From the NCBI GenBank assembly GCA_003222155.1, contig QHUU01000054.1:1-64000 (forward strand): a stretch of DNA of 64,000 nt, read 5' to 3'. The stretch's first letter is position 1, and every line of letters begins with the position of its first letter. Below are positions 9,859 to 18,512 of the stretch, in pieces. Origin of the DNA: Gemmatimonadota bacterium. Its GTDB lineage: Bacteria > Gemmatimonadota > Gemmatimonadetes > Gemmatimonadales > GWC2-71-9. A model generated the notes under the pieces. It was not told the origin of the DNA. It saw only the letters and a program-made list of their open reading frames with translations, and made no database searches. The position numbers were made by a program, and so were the translations under genes.

Positions 9859-10406
9859 ACCCGCTGTTCGTCGTCCCGCTGCTCGCCTACACGCTCGCCG
9901 CCACCCTGTGGCCCGCCCAGGTGGACGGCCGCCGCCGCGCCCGCACCCTGCTTGCCGTCGAGGCGCTGCTCGTGGCGGCGGCCCTCGTCGTGGGCACGCT
10001 ACTGGCCCCGCTCGCGACCCCGAACCACGCGGGGCTGTGGTGGGGGCGGGCTGCCCTGCTCGCGACCGGCTACCTCTACGTCTCGGGCCGGGGCAGCGTG
10101 CTGATCCGCAGCGTGCTCGAGCTGTCGTCGCTCCAGATGCGCCGCGACGAGGACCGCACGGCGGGCGCGATCGACGTGGCCCGGGGGCGGGCGATCGGCG
10201 CGCTCGAGCGCGCCCTCGCCCTCACCCTCGTGCTGCTGGGCGAGTATGGCGCCGTGGGCTGGATCATCGCGGCCAAGTCGCTCGCGCGTTTCAAGGCCCT
10301 CGAGGAGCGCGAGTTCGCCGAGTACTTCCTGATCGGCACGCTCGCGTCGTTCCTGCTCGCCGTACTCGCGGGCGTGGGACTGCGCGCGCTGCTGCATCAG
10401 GGCTGA
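9855..10406 (+). CDS. Membrane protein resembling the C-terminal part of DUF3307 proteins
   Basis: RAIGALERALALTLVLLGEYGAVGWIIAAKSLARFK...EYFLIGTLASFLLA; overlaps the upstream stop. Confidence 0.6.
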   Translation: MNPLFVVPLLAYTLAATLWPAQVDGRRRARTLLAVEALLVAAALVVGTLLAPLATPNHAGLWWGRAALLATGYLYVSGRGSVLIRSVLELSSLQMRRDEDRTAGAIDVARGRAIGALERALALTLVLLGEYGAVGWIIAAKSLARFKALEEREFAEYFLIGTLASFLLAVLAGVGLRALLHQG

Positions 10407-10504
10407 CCCCTCCCCCCCTCCCCCCTCCCCGGTCCCGCGTCTCCCGCCACGCAACTCTCCCAGGTCCGGCTGTGTCAGACGTTTAACCGTCGCCCCGGAG
10501 CCCG

Positions 10505-11047
10505 GTGGACGAACGCGAACTGATTGCCAGGGTCCGCGCCGGGGACGGCGCCGCGGAGCGCACCCTGTACGACGCCCACGTGGACCGGGTCTACCGCCTC
10601 GCCTACCGGCTCGCCGGGGACGACGACCTGGCGCGGGAGTTCACCCAGGACACGTTCGTCCGGGCGTTCGAGCGGCTGGCCTCGTTTCGCGGCGAGGCGA
10701 AGCTCTCCACCTGGCTGCACGCCATCGCCACGTCGGTGGTGTTGAACGGGCTGCGCAAGGTGAAGCGGTTTCACCGCCGCGAGGCGGACCTGGACGATGC
10801 CGCCGGGGTCGCGGCCGGCCGGCGGGCCGCCGAGCCGGATCTGAAGCGGCGCCTGGCGCAGGCGATCGACGACCTGCCGCACGGCTATCGCACGGTGTTC
10901 GTGATGCACGATGTCGAGGGTTACACGCACGAGGAGATCGGCGCGTCGTTGGGGGTCGAGACGGGAACATCCAAAGCGCAACTGTCGCGAGCACGCGCCC
11001 GGCTGCGGGAAGCGCTCGCGGACTTCGCGGGAGAGTGGGCCTCATGA
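10505..11047 (+). CDS. ECF RNA polymerase sigma factor
   Basis: Sigma2/sigma4 motifs: ARVRAGDGAAERTLYDAH, REFTQDTFVRAFERL, DVEGYTHEEIGASLGVETGTSKAQLSRARARL. Confidence 0.92.
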   Translation: MDERELIARVRAGDGAAERTLYDAHVDRVYRLAYRLAGDDDLAREFTQDTFVRAFERLASFRGEAKLSTWLHAIATSVVLNGLRKVKRFHRREADLDDAAGVAAGRRAAEPDLKRRLAQAIDDLPHGYRTVFVMHDVEGYTHEEIGASLGVETGTSKAQLSRARARLREALADFAGEWAS

Positions 11048-11670
11048 CGGACGAGCGGTTCGAGCGGGTGCTACGGGACGCAGCGCAGGATTACCATCGC
11101 CCACCGGCGACGCCGCGCGAGGAGATGTGGCGGCAGATCGTCGCGGCGCGCGAAGCACGGCGCCGCCGCCGGGTGATGCTCCGTCCTCGACTCCGCTGGG
11201 GGGTGGGGATCGCGGCCGTGCTCGCGCTCGGCGTCGCCATCGGGCGCTGGACCGCGACTGCGGGCGGCCCCGCGCGGGCCCCCATCGGCCCGTCGACCGT
11301 CGGGCCCTCGGACCTCGCCTACCGGCTCGCGGCGGCGCAGTACCTGACCCGCGCCGAGGCCTTGCTCACCGGCTTCCGCGCGGAAACGCGGGGTGCCGAG
11401 CCCACAGCGCAGTTCGCGACGCAAGCCCGCGAGCTGCTCAGTACCACCCGCCTCATGCTCGACTCGCCCGCCGGCCAGGACCTCCGGCTCAAGGCCCTGC
11501 TCGAGGATCTCGAGCTCGTGCTGGCCCAGATCGCGCAACTCCCGGCGACGACCGATCGGGAAGAGATACAAATGATCAACCAGGGACTGGAGCACCGCAG
11601 CGTACTGCTGCGCCTGCGTACGGCGAACCCCGCCGGCCCCGGTTCCGTGCGCACGCAAGGAGCATTGTGA
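11044..11670 (+). CDS. Single-TM protein, probable anti-sigma-type partner
   Basis: Follows and overlaps the ECF sigma gene; cytoplasmic N-terminus, TM at ~RWGVGIAAVLALGVAIG. Confidence 0.5.
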   Translation: MTDERFERVLRDAAQDYHRPPATPREEMWRQIVAAREARRRRRVMLRPRLRWGVGIAAVLALGVAIGRWTATAGGPARAPIGPSTVGPSDLAYRLAAAQYLTRAEALLTGFRAETRGAEPTAQFATQARELLSTTRLMLDSPAGQDLRLKALLEDLELVLAQIAQLPATTDREEIQMINQGLEHRSVLLRLRTANPAGPGSVRTQGAL

Positions 11671-13178
11671 TGCAAGGCCTACACCTCGTACTGACCGCCG
11701 TCCTGGGCATGCAGCAGCCGAGCGTGGTGCCGCCGATCGCGCCGGCACTCGGGCGGGCACAGGCCGCGCTCGCCAGCGTGGAGGCCCTATCCCCCGGGGT
11801 CGAGGCGCTGAGTGAGCTGAGCGAGCTCAGCGAACTGAGGGCGTTGTCCGACCTCGACGGCCTGCAGGCCCTCGACCGCTGGACCCTGCAGAGCGAGCAG
11901 GATCCGACCGATTCGCTGTGGCGCGTGGCGCGTGAGGCGTTCAACCGCGGCGACTACACGAGCGCCGCGAACCTGTACGGCGACTTGTCGCGCCGGTATC
12001 CCAATTCCACGCGCGCGGGCGACGCGCTCTACTGGGCGGCGTTCGCGCTGTACAAGAACGACGGGCTCGACCAGGCTCGCAGTCTGCTCGTCACACAGCG
12101 GCGCCGCTACCCCAAGGCAGCAACCCTGCGCGACGGCGACGCGCTCCTGGCCCGGATACAGGGTGCGCTTGCCAAACAGGGTGATGAGGAGGCGGTACGG
12201 TGGATAACCGTGCACGCCGAGCCCGCGCAACCGGCTCAGCCGGCCCAGCCGGCCCAGCCGGCCGAGCCCGCACAACCCGCCAGCCCACGCGGCTGCCCCA
12301 ACGAGGACGACGACGACGACCTGCGCGTCGCGGCCCTCAACGGCCTGCTGCAAATGGACGCGACCAACGCCGTCCCCATCCTCAAGAAGGTCCTGGCGCG
12401 CCGCGACGCCTGCTCGGCCGGGTTGCGCCGCAAGGCGGTGTTCCTGCTGTCGCAAAAGCACACCGGAGAGACGGAGGACCTCCTGCTCGACGTCGCGCAG
12501 CACGATCCCGACCCGGAAGTGCGCCAGCAGGCCGTCTTCTGGCTCTCACAGGTCCCGACCGATCGCGCGGTGGGCATGCTCGACTCGATCCTGCGCACCA
12601 CCGGCGACGCAGAGCTGCGCGAAAAGGCGCTGTTCGCGCTGTCGCAGCAGCACAGCCCGCGCGCGGGGCAAATCCTCCGCAGCTACGCGGAGAACGCCAA
12701 CGCACCGTCCGAAGCGCGGGAGAAGGCGATCTTCTGGCTCGGGCAGCGGCACTCGTCCGAGAACGCCGCCTTCCTCCGCGGGCTGTACGCGAAGCTGGCG
12801 GACGAGGAGCTGAAGGAGAAGGTGATCTTCTCCCTCTCGCAGATGCACGACGCGGACAACACTCGCTGGCTCATGGACATCGCCCTGAACGAGCGCGAGT
12901 CGATCGAGATGCGCAAGAAGGCGCTCTTCTGGGCGGGGCAGACCGGAGGGGACCTGACGCAGCTCTCCGGCCTGTACGACCGGATGCAGAACAAGGAGAT
13001 GAAAGAGCAGCTCATCTTCGTGTACTCGCAGCGCCACGAGGCGGCCGCGGTCGACCGGCTGATCCAGATCGCCAAGACGGAGCAGGACAAGGAGCTCCGC
13101 AAGAAAGCGATCTTCTGGCTGGGCCAGTCGCACGACCCGCGCGCCGCGCAGGTCCTGCTGGAGATCATCAACCAGTGA
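11670..13178 (+). CDS. Secreted TPR plus HEAT-repeat protein
   Basis: Signal-like N-terminus; TPR-like EAFNRGDYTSAANLYGDLSRRYPNS; repeated K(A/V)(I/L/V)FWLGQ units. Confidence 0.8.
   Translation: MQGLHLVLTAVLGMQQPSVVPPIAPALGRAQAALASVEALSPGVEALSELSELSELRALSDLDGLQALDRWTLQSEQDPTDSLWRVAREAFNRGDYTSAANLYGDLSRRYPNSTRAGDALYWAAFALYKNDGLDQARSLLVTQRRRYPKAATLRDGDALLARIQGALAKQGDEEAVRWITVHAEPAQPAQPAQPAQPAEPAQPASPRGCPNEDDDDDLRVAALNGLLQMDATNAVPILKKVLARRDACSAGLRRKAVFLLSQKHTGETEDLLLDVAQHDPDPEVRQQAVFWLSQVPTDRAVGMLDSILRTTGDAELREKALFALSQQHSPRAGQILRSYAENANAPSEAREKAIFWLGQRHSSENAAFLRGLYAKLADEELKEKVIFSLSQMHDADNTRWLMDIALNERESIEMRKKALFWAGQTGGDLTQLSGLYDRMQNKEMKEQLIFVYSQRHEAAAVDRLIQIAKTEQDKELRKKAIFWLGQSHDPRAAQVLLEIINQ
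11803..11845 (+). repeat. 9-bp coding microsatellite-like repeat (LSE)n
   Basis: ctgagtgag ctgagcgag ctcagcgaa ctgagg encoding LSELSELSELR. Confidence 0.7.
12222..12285 (+). repeat. 9-bp coding repeat encoding (PAQ/PAE)n linker
   Basis: Tandem ccggcccag-type units; protein PAQPAQPAQPAQPAEPAQPASP. Confidence 0.8.
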
Positions 13179-13954
13179 TCGCCCCACTCGTGTTGGCGCT
13201 CGCGCTGCAGGGCGGCCTAGCCGACCGCGTGGCGGCCGCGCCCGACGGCGACGTGCGCTTCTCCTTCGCCACTCGACCTGGCGTGTGCGGCAATGGCCGC
13301 AACATGATTTCGCTCGAGTGCGACGACGGCAGCTGCGGCCGGCACCGGATATCCTCCGGCAACTACTACGACGACGATGCGGGGTGCCCGTGCGAGCCGG
13401 GGCCGGCGCGGGTAGCGCTGCAGAAGCGCGGCGGGCAGATCGGCCGGGTGCGGACCTACGTCGGCGGCGCCTGGCGAGCGGCCGGGGACGCTCGCGTCAC
13501 CGATCTCGGCGTCGTACCGGCCATCGCGGCCGCCCGCTATCTGCTCGACCTCGCCGCGCGGAGCCCGGGCGACGTCGGACATGACGCCGTTTTCCCGGTC
13601 GTCCTGGCGGACAGCGTCACGCCGTGGCCCGACCTGCTGCGTCTCGCCCGCTTGACCACCGTGCCGGGCAAGACGCGGCGCTCGGCCGTCTTCTGGCTGG
13701 GTCAGGCAGCGGGCGAGGCCGCGACGCGCGGCCTCACCGAGCTGGTGGACGATTCGAGCGTCGACCTCGAGGTGAAAGAAAGCGCCGTATTCGCCTTGTC
13801 CCAGCTGCGCCGGGACGAAGGCGTGCCGGCCTTGATCCGCATCGCCCGCTCACACGCCAGTCCGAGCGTGCGCAAGAAGGCGCTGTTCTGGCTGGGTCAG
13901 TCCGACGACCCGCGGGCCCTCGCCCTGTTCGAGGAGATCCTCACCAAAAGGTAG
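13175..13954 (+). CDS. Secreted HEAT-repeat protein (paralogous to upstream gene)
   Basis: GTG start overlapping the upstream stop; RRSAVFWLGQ, KESAVFALSQL, RKKALFWLGQS repeats. Confidence 0.75.
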   Translation: MIAPLVLALALQGGLADRVAAAPDGDVRFSFATRPGVCGNGRNMISLECDDGSCGRHRISSGNYYDDDAGCPCEPGPARVALQKRGGQIGRVRTYVGGAWRAAGDARVTDLGVVPAIAAARYLLDLAARSPGDVGHDAVFPVVLADSVTPWPDLLRLARLTTVPGKTRRSAVFWLGQAAGEAATRGLTELVDDSSVDLEVKESAVFALSQLRRDEGVPALIRIARSHASPSVRKKALFWLGQSDDPRALALFEEILTKR

Positions 13955-14047
13955 GGGAGGTTGTCGAGGTTGGTGGAGGTTGGGGGAGGTCGTGACTACG
14001 GTCCTCCACCAACCTCCCGAACCTCCACCAACCTCCAAAACCTCCCC
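13952..14047. repeat. Pyrimidine/purine-biased inverted repeat with CCTCCACCAA units
   Basis: GAGGTTGGTGGAGGTT (13966-13981) is the reverse complement of AACCTCCACCAACCTC (14020-14035); both arms built from ~9-10-bp units. Confidence 0.85.
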
Positions 14048-14061
14048 CGTATATTCCCCGC

Positions 14062-14664
14062 ATGCCCTTCTGGACTCTGCGCCGCAAGCTTGGCGCCGCA
14101 GGGGTGGTGGTGTTGCTGCTGGCCTTCGGGTGGGCAGCAGTGGTCGTCGCCGTGGCGCTCGCGGGCGCCCACGACCAGGCGACCACCGCGGACGCCATCG
14201 CCGTGCTGGGCGCGGCCCAGTACAACGGCCGCCCATCCCCGGTGTTCCGGGCGCGGCTGGACCACGCCGCCGCCTTGTACCAGCGCGGGCTCGCACCCGT
14301 GGTGCTGGTGACCGGGGGCGTGGGAACGGGCGACACCGTGAGCGAATCGGAAGTGGGGCGGCGCTATCTCACCAAGGCCGGACTCCCCGAGAGCGCCGTC
14401 GTCGCCTTGGCCGCGGGCGCAAGCACCGCCTCCTCGGTCGCGAGCGTGTCCCGCTGGTTTGCGGCCCGCGACAGCCGTCGCGTGCTGCTGGTCTCGGACG
14501 GGTTCCACATGCTGCGCCTCAGGATCATCGCCACCCGGCTGGGCCTCGTGCCCTTCACCTCCCCCGCACCCGGCTCACCGATCCGATCCAACCCCCGGCG
14601 CAACGCGGCCTACTTCCTGGCCGAGGGGCTCAAGGTCCCCGTCACCTGGCTCTTCAACCACTGA
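14062..14664 (+). CDS. YdcF/DUF218 family protein
   Basis: AIAVLGAAQYNGRPSPVFRARLDHAAALY, VTGGVG, SVSRWFAA, LLVSDGFHMLR. Confidence 0.88.
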   Translation: MPFWTLRRKLGAAGVVVLLLAFGWAAVVVAVALAGAHDQATTADAIAVLGAAQYNGRPSPVFRARLDHAAALYQRGLAPVVLVTGGVGTGDTVSESEVGRRYLTKAGLPESAVVALAAGASTASSVASVSRWFAARDSRRVLLVSDGFHMLRLRIIATRLGLVPFTSPAPGSPIRSNPRRNAAYFLAEGLKVPVTWLFNH

Positions 14665-14672
14665 GCGTCGCC

Positions 14673-15212
14673 ATGCAGCTCGACAGCCGGCGTATCTATA
14701 CGGGCCGCGTGGTGCGGCTCGACGTCGACACCGTGCGATTCCCCGACGGCTCGACGGGTCAGCTCGAGCTGATCCGCCATCCCGGCGCGGCCGCGATCGT
14801 CCCGTGCGCATCCGATCCCCCCGGGGCGGATCCCACCATTCTGCTCATCCGGCAGTACCGCTACGCCACCGGCGGGCAGCTGTGGGAGATTCCGGCGGGT
14901 ACGCTGGATCCGGGGGAGGAGCCGGAGGCCTGCGCCCGCCGCGAGCTGCTGGAAGAGACGGGCGTCACAGCGGCGCGGCTCGAGCGTCTCACATCTATAT
15001 GGACCACGCCGGGCTTCACCACCGAGGTGATCCACCTCTACCTGGCGACGGGCCTCACGGCGGGGGAACCGTCGCGCGAGCGCGACGAGTTTATCGAAGT
15101 GGTGCCACAACCGTTGTCCCGCGTCCTCGAACTGATCCGAGACGGTGCAATCGTTGATGCAAAGACGGTTGTGGCCATCCTTTATATGGCGGGCTTCGTC
15201 TTGAAGCTGTAG
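14673..15212 (+). CDS. NUDIX hydrolase (ADP-ribose pyrophosphatase-like)
   Basis: Nudix box GTLDPGEEPEACARRELLEETG. Confidence 0.93.
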   Translation: MQLDSRRIYTGRVVRLDVDTVRFPDGSTGQLELIRHPGAAAIVPCASDPPGADPTILLIRQYRYATGGQLWEIPAGTLDPGEEPEACARRELLEETGVTAARLERLTSIWTTPGFTTEVIHLYLATGLTAGEPSRERDEFIEVVPQPLSRVLELIRDGAIVDAKTVVAILYMAGFVLKL

Positions 15213-15392
15213 ACACGGCCTGTCCCCCGAGGAGGACGGGACTTGTCGCGTTGACCCGGCGCCACGAAACAGCAAGCCACGGCCGCGCGCCGGGTTACGT
15301 TGGGAGGCGCGACGGGTACGGTTCCTGCGGCATCTTAGGGAAACGGCAGATCTCGCGGTTCTGTATATTCGATCCTCAGCTGGGAGCCGTTT

Positions 15393-16040
15393 ATGCGAGC
15401 GACCCTCAACACGCGGAAGACCGAATTTGTCGACACGCCGCGCGCTCAGGAGCGCCGGGCGCTGCACGAGTTCGACGACGGCCGCTTGGTGCTCGAGCAC
15501 TTGGCTGGCGACCCTCAGGCGTTCGGCACCCTGGTCGACCGCTACCAGACTCGCCTGCTGAATTTCATCAATCGGACCATCGGCGACCGGGAACGGGCCG
15601 AAGACCTGGTGCAGGAGGTGTTCATCCGGGTGTTCCGGCACCTGCACCGGTTCGACCAGACGAAGAAGTTCTCGACCTGGATCTACACCATCGCCTCGAA
15701 CCTCGCGAAGAACGAGCTGCGGAACCGTTCCCGCAACCCGCTCGTGCTGTTCCAGACGATCAAGAAGCATTGGGAGGCGGACCACCGTCCGCTGCAGTTC
15801 GAGGACGCTACGGCCCGGCCCGACGACCTGTACCGCAAGCGCTACCTCAAGGAGGCGGTGGACCAGTGCGTGGACCAGCTCCCCACGCACCACCGGGCGG
15901 TGTTCGTGCTGCGCGAGCTCGAGGGCAAGAGCTACGCCGAGATCGCCGAGATCACGGGCTGTAACCTGGGGACCGTCAAGAGCCGTCTCAATCGGGCACG
16001 GAACAGCTTCGCGCAGCTGATCGAGCCGCTGCTGGAATAG
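15393..16040 (+). CDS. ECF sigma factor (RpoE-like)
   Basis: RAEDLVQEVFIRVFRHLHRF, FSTWIYTIASNLAKNELR, ELEGKSYAEIAEITGCNLGTVKSRLNRAR. Confidence 0.94.
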   Translation: MRATLNTRKTEFVDTPRAQERRALHEFDDGRLVLEHLAGDPQAFGTLVDRYQTRLLNFINRTIGDRERAEDLVQEVFIRVFRHLHRFDQTKKFSTWIYTIASNLAKNELRNRSRNPLVLFQTIKKHWEADHRPLQFEDATARPDDLYRKRYLKEAVDQCVDQLPTHHRAVFVLRELEGKSYAEIAEITGCNLGTVKSRLNRARNSFAQLIEPLLE

Positions 16041-16085
16041 GGGCCCGGGAACCCGCACGGGTCCCGGTGGTAGTAGATTCTCGCC

Positions 16086-16580
16086 ATGACGTGTGCCGAG
16101 TTTCTCGAGCGCTACACGGATTTTCGCGACGGCCTGATCACCGCGCCGCGCGAGTTGCGCCGTTTCACCCGCCATTTGGCGCAGTGCGCTTCCTGCCGCC
16201 GCTACGACGCGGCGCTGCGACGCGGGGTGCGGGCGCTCCAGACCGCGCAAACCATCGAGCCCTCCCCCGCTTTCCGGCGCCAGCTCGACGCGCGCCTCGC
16301 GCGGGAGCGCCAGGTGGGCGCGCATCGCCAGGTTCCCGCACGGGCGGGAATCGCGGCGGCCCTGTTGGTCGCCGCCGCTCTGGCTATGGTCGGGCTCGAA
16401 GGAGTACGCCGGCCGCACGTCGCACAGGCACCCGTACTCCCGCGCGTCCCCTTCCCCAGGCCGGTCGTCCAGGCCGGTGTACCGTTCGTCTCCTTCCAGG
16501 ACCCCCGCGCGAGTGTGTTCGCGGGTAATCCGGCCCCGGACGGCTCGGCGCTGGTCGAGCCCGCGTCGGCGGGGCGGTAG
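16086..16580 (+). CDS. Anti-sigma factor with zinc-finger-like motif
   Basis: HLAQCASCRRYDAAL (HxxxCxxC) plus TM; directly downstream of ECF sigma. Confidence 0.75.
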   Translation: MTCAEFLERYTDFRDGLITAPRELRRFTRHLAQCASCRRYDAALRRGVRALQTAQTIEPSPAFRRQLDARLARERQVGAHRQVPARAGIAAALLVAAALAMVGLEGVRRPHVAQAPVLPRVPFPRPVVQAGVPFVSFQDPRASVFAGNPAPDGSALVEPASAGR

Positions 16581-16620
16581 GCTTTCTCTCGCCGCGAGCC
16601 GGCGGTAACTTCCGCCCCGT

Positions 16621-17679
16621 ATGGGGGCTCTCACCTTCGACGCGCTGCTCCGGAGCCTGAAGCAGGGCGTAGTTGATCCTGTCTACTATCTCCACGGCGA
16701 CGAGGATGTGCTGAAAGACGAGGCGGTGCGCGCGCTGGTGGAGCGCGCCGTGGATCCCGCCGCGCGCGATTTCAACTTCGATCAGCGAAGCGCCCCTGAG
16801 CTCGACGCCGAGGCGTTCCATGCCCTCGTGAACACGCCGCCCATGCTCGCCGCGACCCGGGCCGTGGTGGTCCGCGGGCTCGAGCAGCTCAAGAAGACCG
16901 CGAAGCTGCGTCAGGAGCTGCTGCGCTACCTGGAGTCCCCCAATCCCACGACGGTCCTGGTGCTGGTACAGGCGGCCGGCGAGCCGCCCGACGCCGAGCT
17001 GATGCGGCGTACGACGGCCGTGGCGGTCGAGCCGCTGCCGCCCGCCCGGGTGGAGCGCTGGATGGCGCATCGGGCCCGGCAACTGGCCCTCACCCTCGCG
17101 CCGGAGGCGGGAGCGCTGCTGCTCGACGCGGTCGGGAGCGATCTCGCCGCTCTCGCGCGCGAGCTCGAGAAGCTCGCGGCGCTCGGAGGCGGTGGGTCGC
17201 GGCCGGCGACGCGAGAGGACGTCGCGGCGCTGGTCGGCGTGCGCCGGGGCGAAACGCTCCAGGACCTGGTGGACGCGACGCTCGAGCGGCGGGCGGCGGA
17301 CGCGGCGCGCCTGGTCCCGCCGATTCTCGAGCAGGCGGGCATGAGCGGCGTCCGCATGCTGGCGGCGCTTGGTACGCACCTCGTGGGCACGGCGCTGGCG
17401 CGCGCCGAGATCGATCAGGGGTCCCCACGCGGCCGCCTCGAGGCGCAGCTGCTGTCGCACCTGCGTGCCGCTCGACCGTACGGGCTGGGCAGTTGGGAGG
17501 GGACTTCCGCGCGCTGGGCCCGTTGGGCTGAACAGTGGAGTGCGCGCGAGCTCGAGCGGGCCCTGCAGCTCGCGCGCGACGCGGACCGGGCCCTCAAGTC
17601 GAGCACGCTGAGCGACGAGGCGGGAACGATCGTCCAGCTGGTCTTGTCGTTCGCCGTGCTCGAGCGGGAGGTGGCGTGA
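16621..17679 (+). CDS. holA: DNA polymerase III subunit delta
   Basis: PVYYLHGDEDVLKDEAVRAL..., LALTLAPEAGALLLDAVGSDLAALARELEKL. Confidence 0.9.
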   Translation: MGALTFDALLRSLKQGVVDPVYYLHGDEDVLKDEAVRALVERAVDPAARDFNFDQRSAPELDAEAFHALVNTPPMLAATRAVVVRGLEQLKKTAKLRQELLRYLESPNPTTVLVLVQAAGEPPDAELMRRTTAVAVEPLPPARVERWMAHRARQLALTLAPEAGALLLDAVGSDLAALARELEKLAALGGGGSRPATREDVAALVGVRRGETLQDLVDATLERRAADAARLVPPILEQAGMSGVRMLAALGTHLVGTALARAEIDQGSPRGRLEAQLLSHLRAARPYGLGSWEGTSARWARWAEQWSARELERALQLARDADRALKSSTLSDEAGTIVQLVLSFAVLEREVA

Positions 17680-18512
17680 GGGCGGCGATCGGCGTGATCG
17701 TCGCGCTCCTGACCGCCGGACCCGTCCGCCTGTCGGCCCAGACCGACACCCTCCGCGCCGTCGCGCTCCGCGTCGCCCAGACGCGGCCCGATTCTGGACG
17801 GGCCATGATGCGGCGCCTGCTGGCCAGCCTGTCGCCGCGGGATTCGCTGTACCCCGGCGCGCTCTTCACGGCCGGGATGCTGGCGCCGGACGCCGGCCTG
17901 ATCGCCACCAACCTGCAGCGTGTGGTGGTGGAATACGGTCAGTCGGTGTGGGCGGACTCGGCCCTCGTGGCGGTCGCCAAGCTGTACTTCGCCCAGGGCG
18001 ACCTGGCCGCGACCACCCAGGCGGCGGAGCGGCTGAGGCGCGACTATCCGGACTCGCCGCTCAGGCCCCGCGCCGATTTCACGGGTGCGCGCGCCTACTT
18101 CGACATGAAGGACGACGTGCACGGCTGTGCGCTCATCCGCGAAGCCCTGGACGGGGCCGGCGCGGACGTGGAGTTCCGGAATCAGGTGTCCTTCTACACC
18201 CCGCGCTGCGCCGCCATCCCGGTCGGCCCGGCGGCCGCTACACCCGCGACGGCGGGCGACAGCCAGGCGAAGCCCGTGGGGCCCGCGGCGACCTACGCCG
18301 TGCAAGTCCTCGCCGTCAAGAGCGCGTCGCAAGTCGACGAGATGCTCACGCGCCTCAAGGTCATGGGCTTCGACGCGCGCGTGGTGCGGGATACGAGCGG
18401 TCTCTTCAAGGTGCGCGTGGGGCGCTACGCGACGCACGACGAGGCGGCGCAGGTGCAGCGGCGCCTCAAGACCCGGCTGGGAGGGCAGCCGTTCGTGGTG
18501 GAGGAGCCGTGA
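17676..18512 (+). CDS. TPR/SPOR-domain protein
   Basis: C-terminal SPOR: TYAVQVLAVKSASQVDEMLTRLKVMGFDARVV...FKVRVGRYATHDEAAQVQRRLK. Confidence 0.85.
   Translation: MRAAIGVIVALLTAGPVRLSAQTDTLRAVALRVAQTRPDSGRAMMRRLLASLSPRDSLYPGALFTAGMLAPDAGLIATNLQRVVVEYGQSVWADSALVAVAKLYFAQGDLAATTQAAERLRRDYPDSPLRPRADFTGARAYFDMKDDVHGCALIREALDGAGADVEFRNQVSFYTPRCAAIPVGPAAATPATAGDSQAKPVGPAATYAVQVLAVKSASQVDEMLTRLKVMGFDARVVRDTSGLFKVRVGRYATHDEAAQVQRRLKTRLGGQPFVVEEP

Noticed and set aside
16041-16075. GGGCCCGGGAACCCGCACGGGTCCCGG hairpin between ECF sigma and anti-sigma genes
   Set aside because: Short GC-rich imperfect stem with a bulge in very GC-rich DNA; too weak to claim function.
14610-16634. 674-aa minus-strand ORF spanning NUDIX, ECF sigma and anti-sigma genes
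   Set aside because: Crosses three recognisable plus-strand genes; no recognisable domain.
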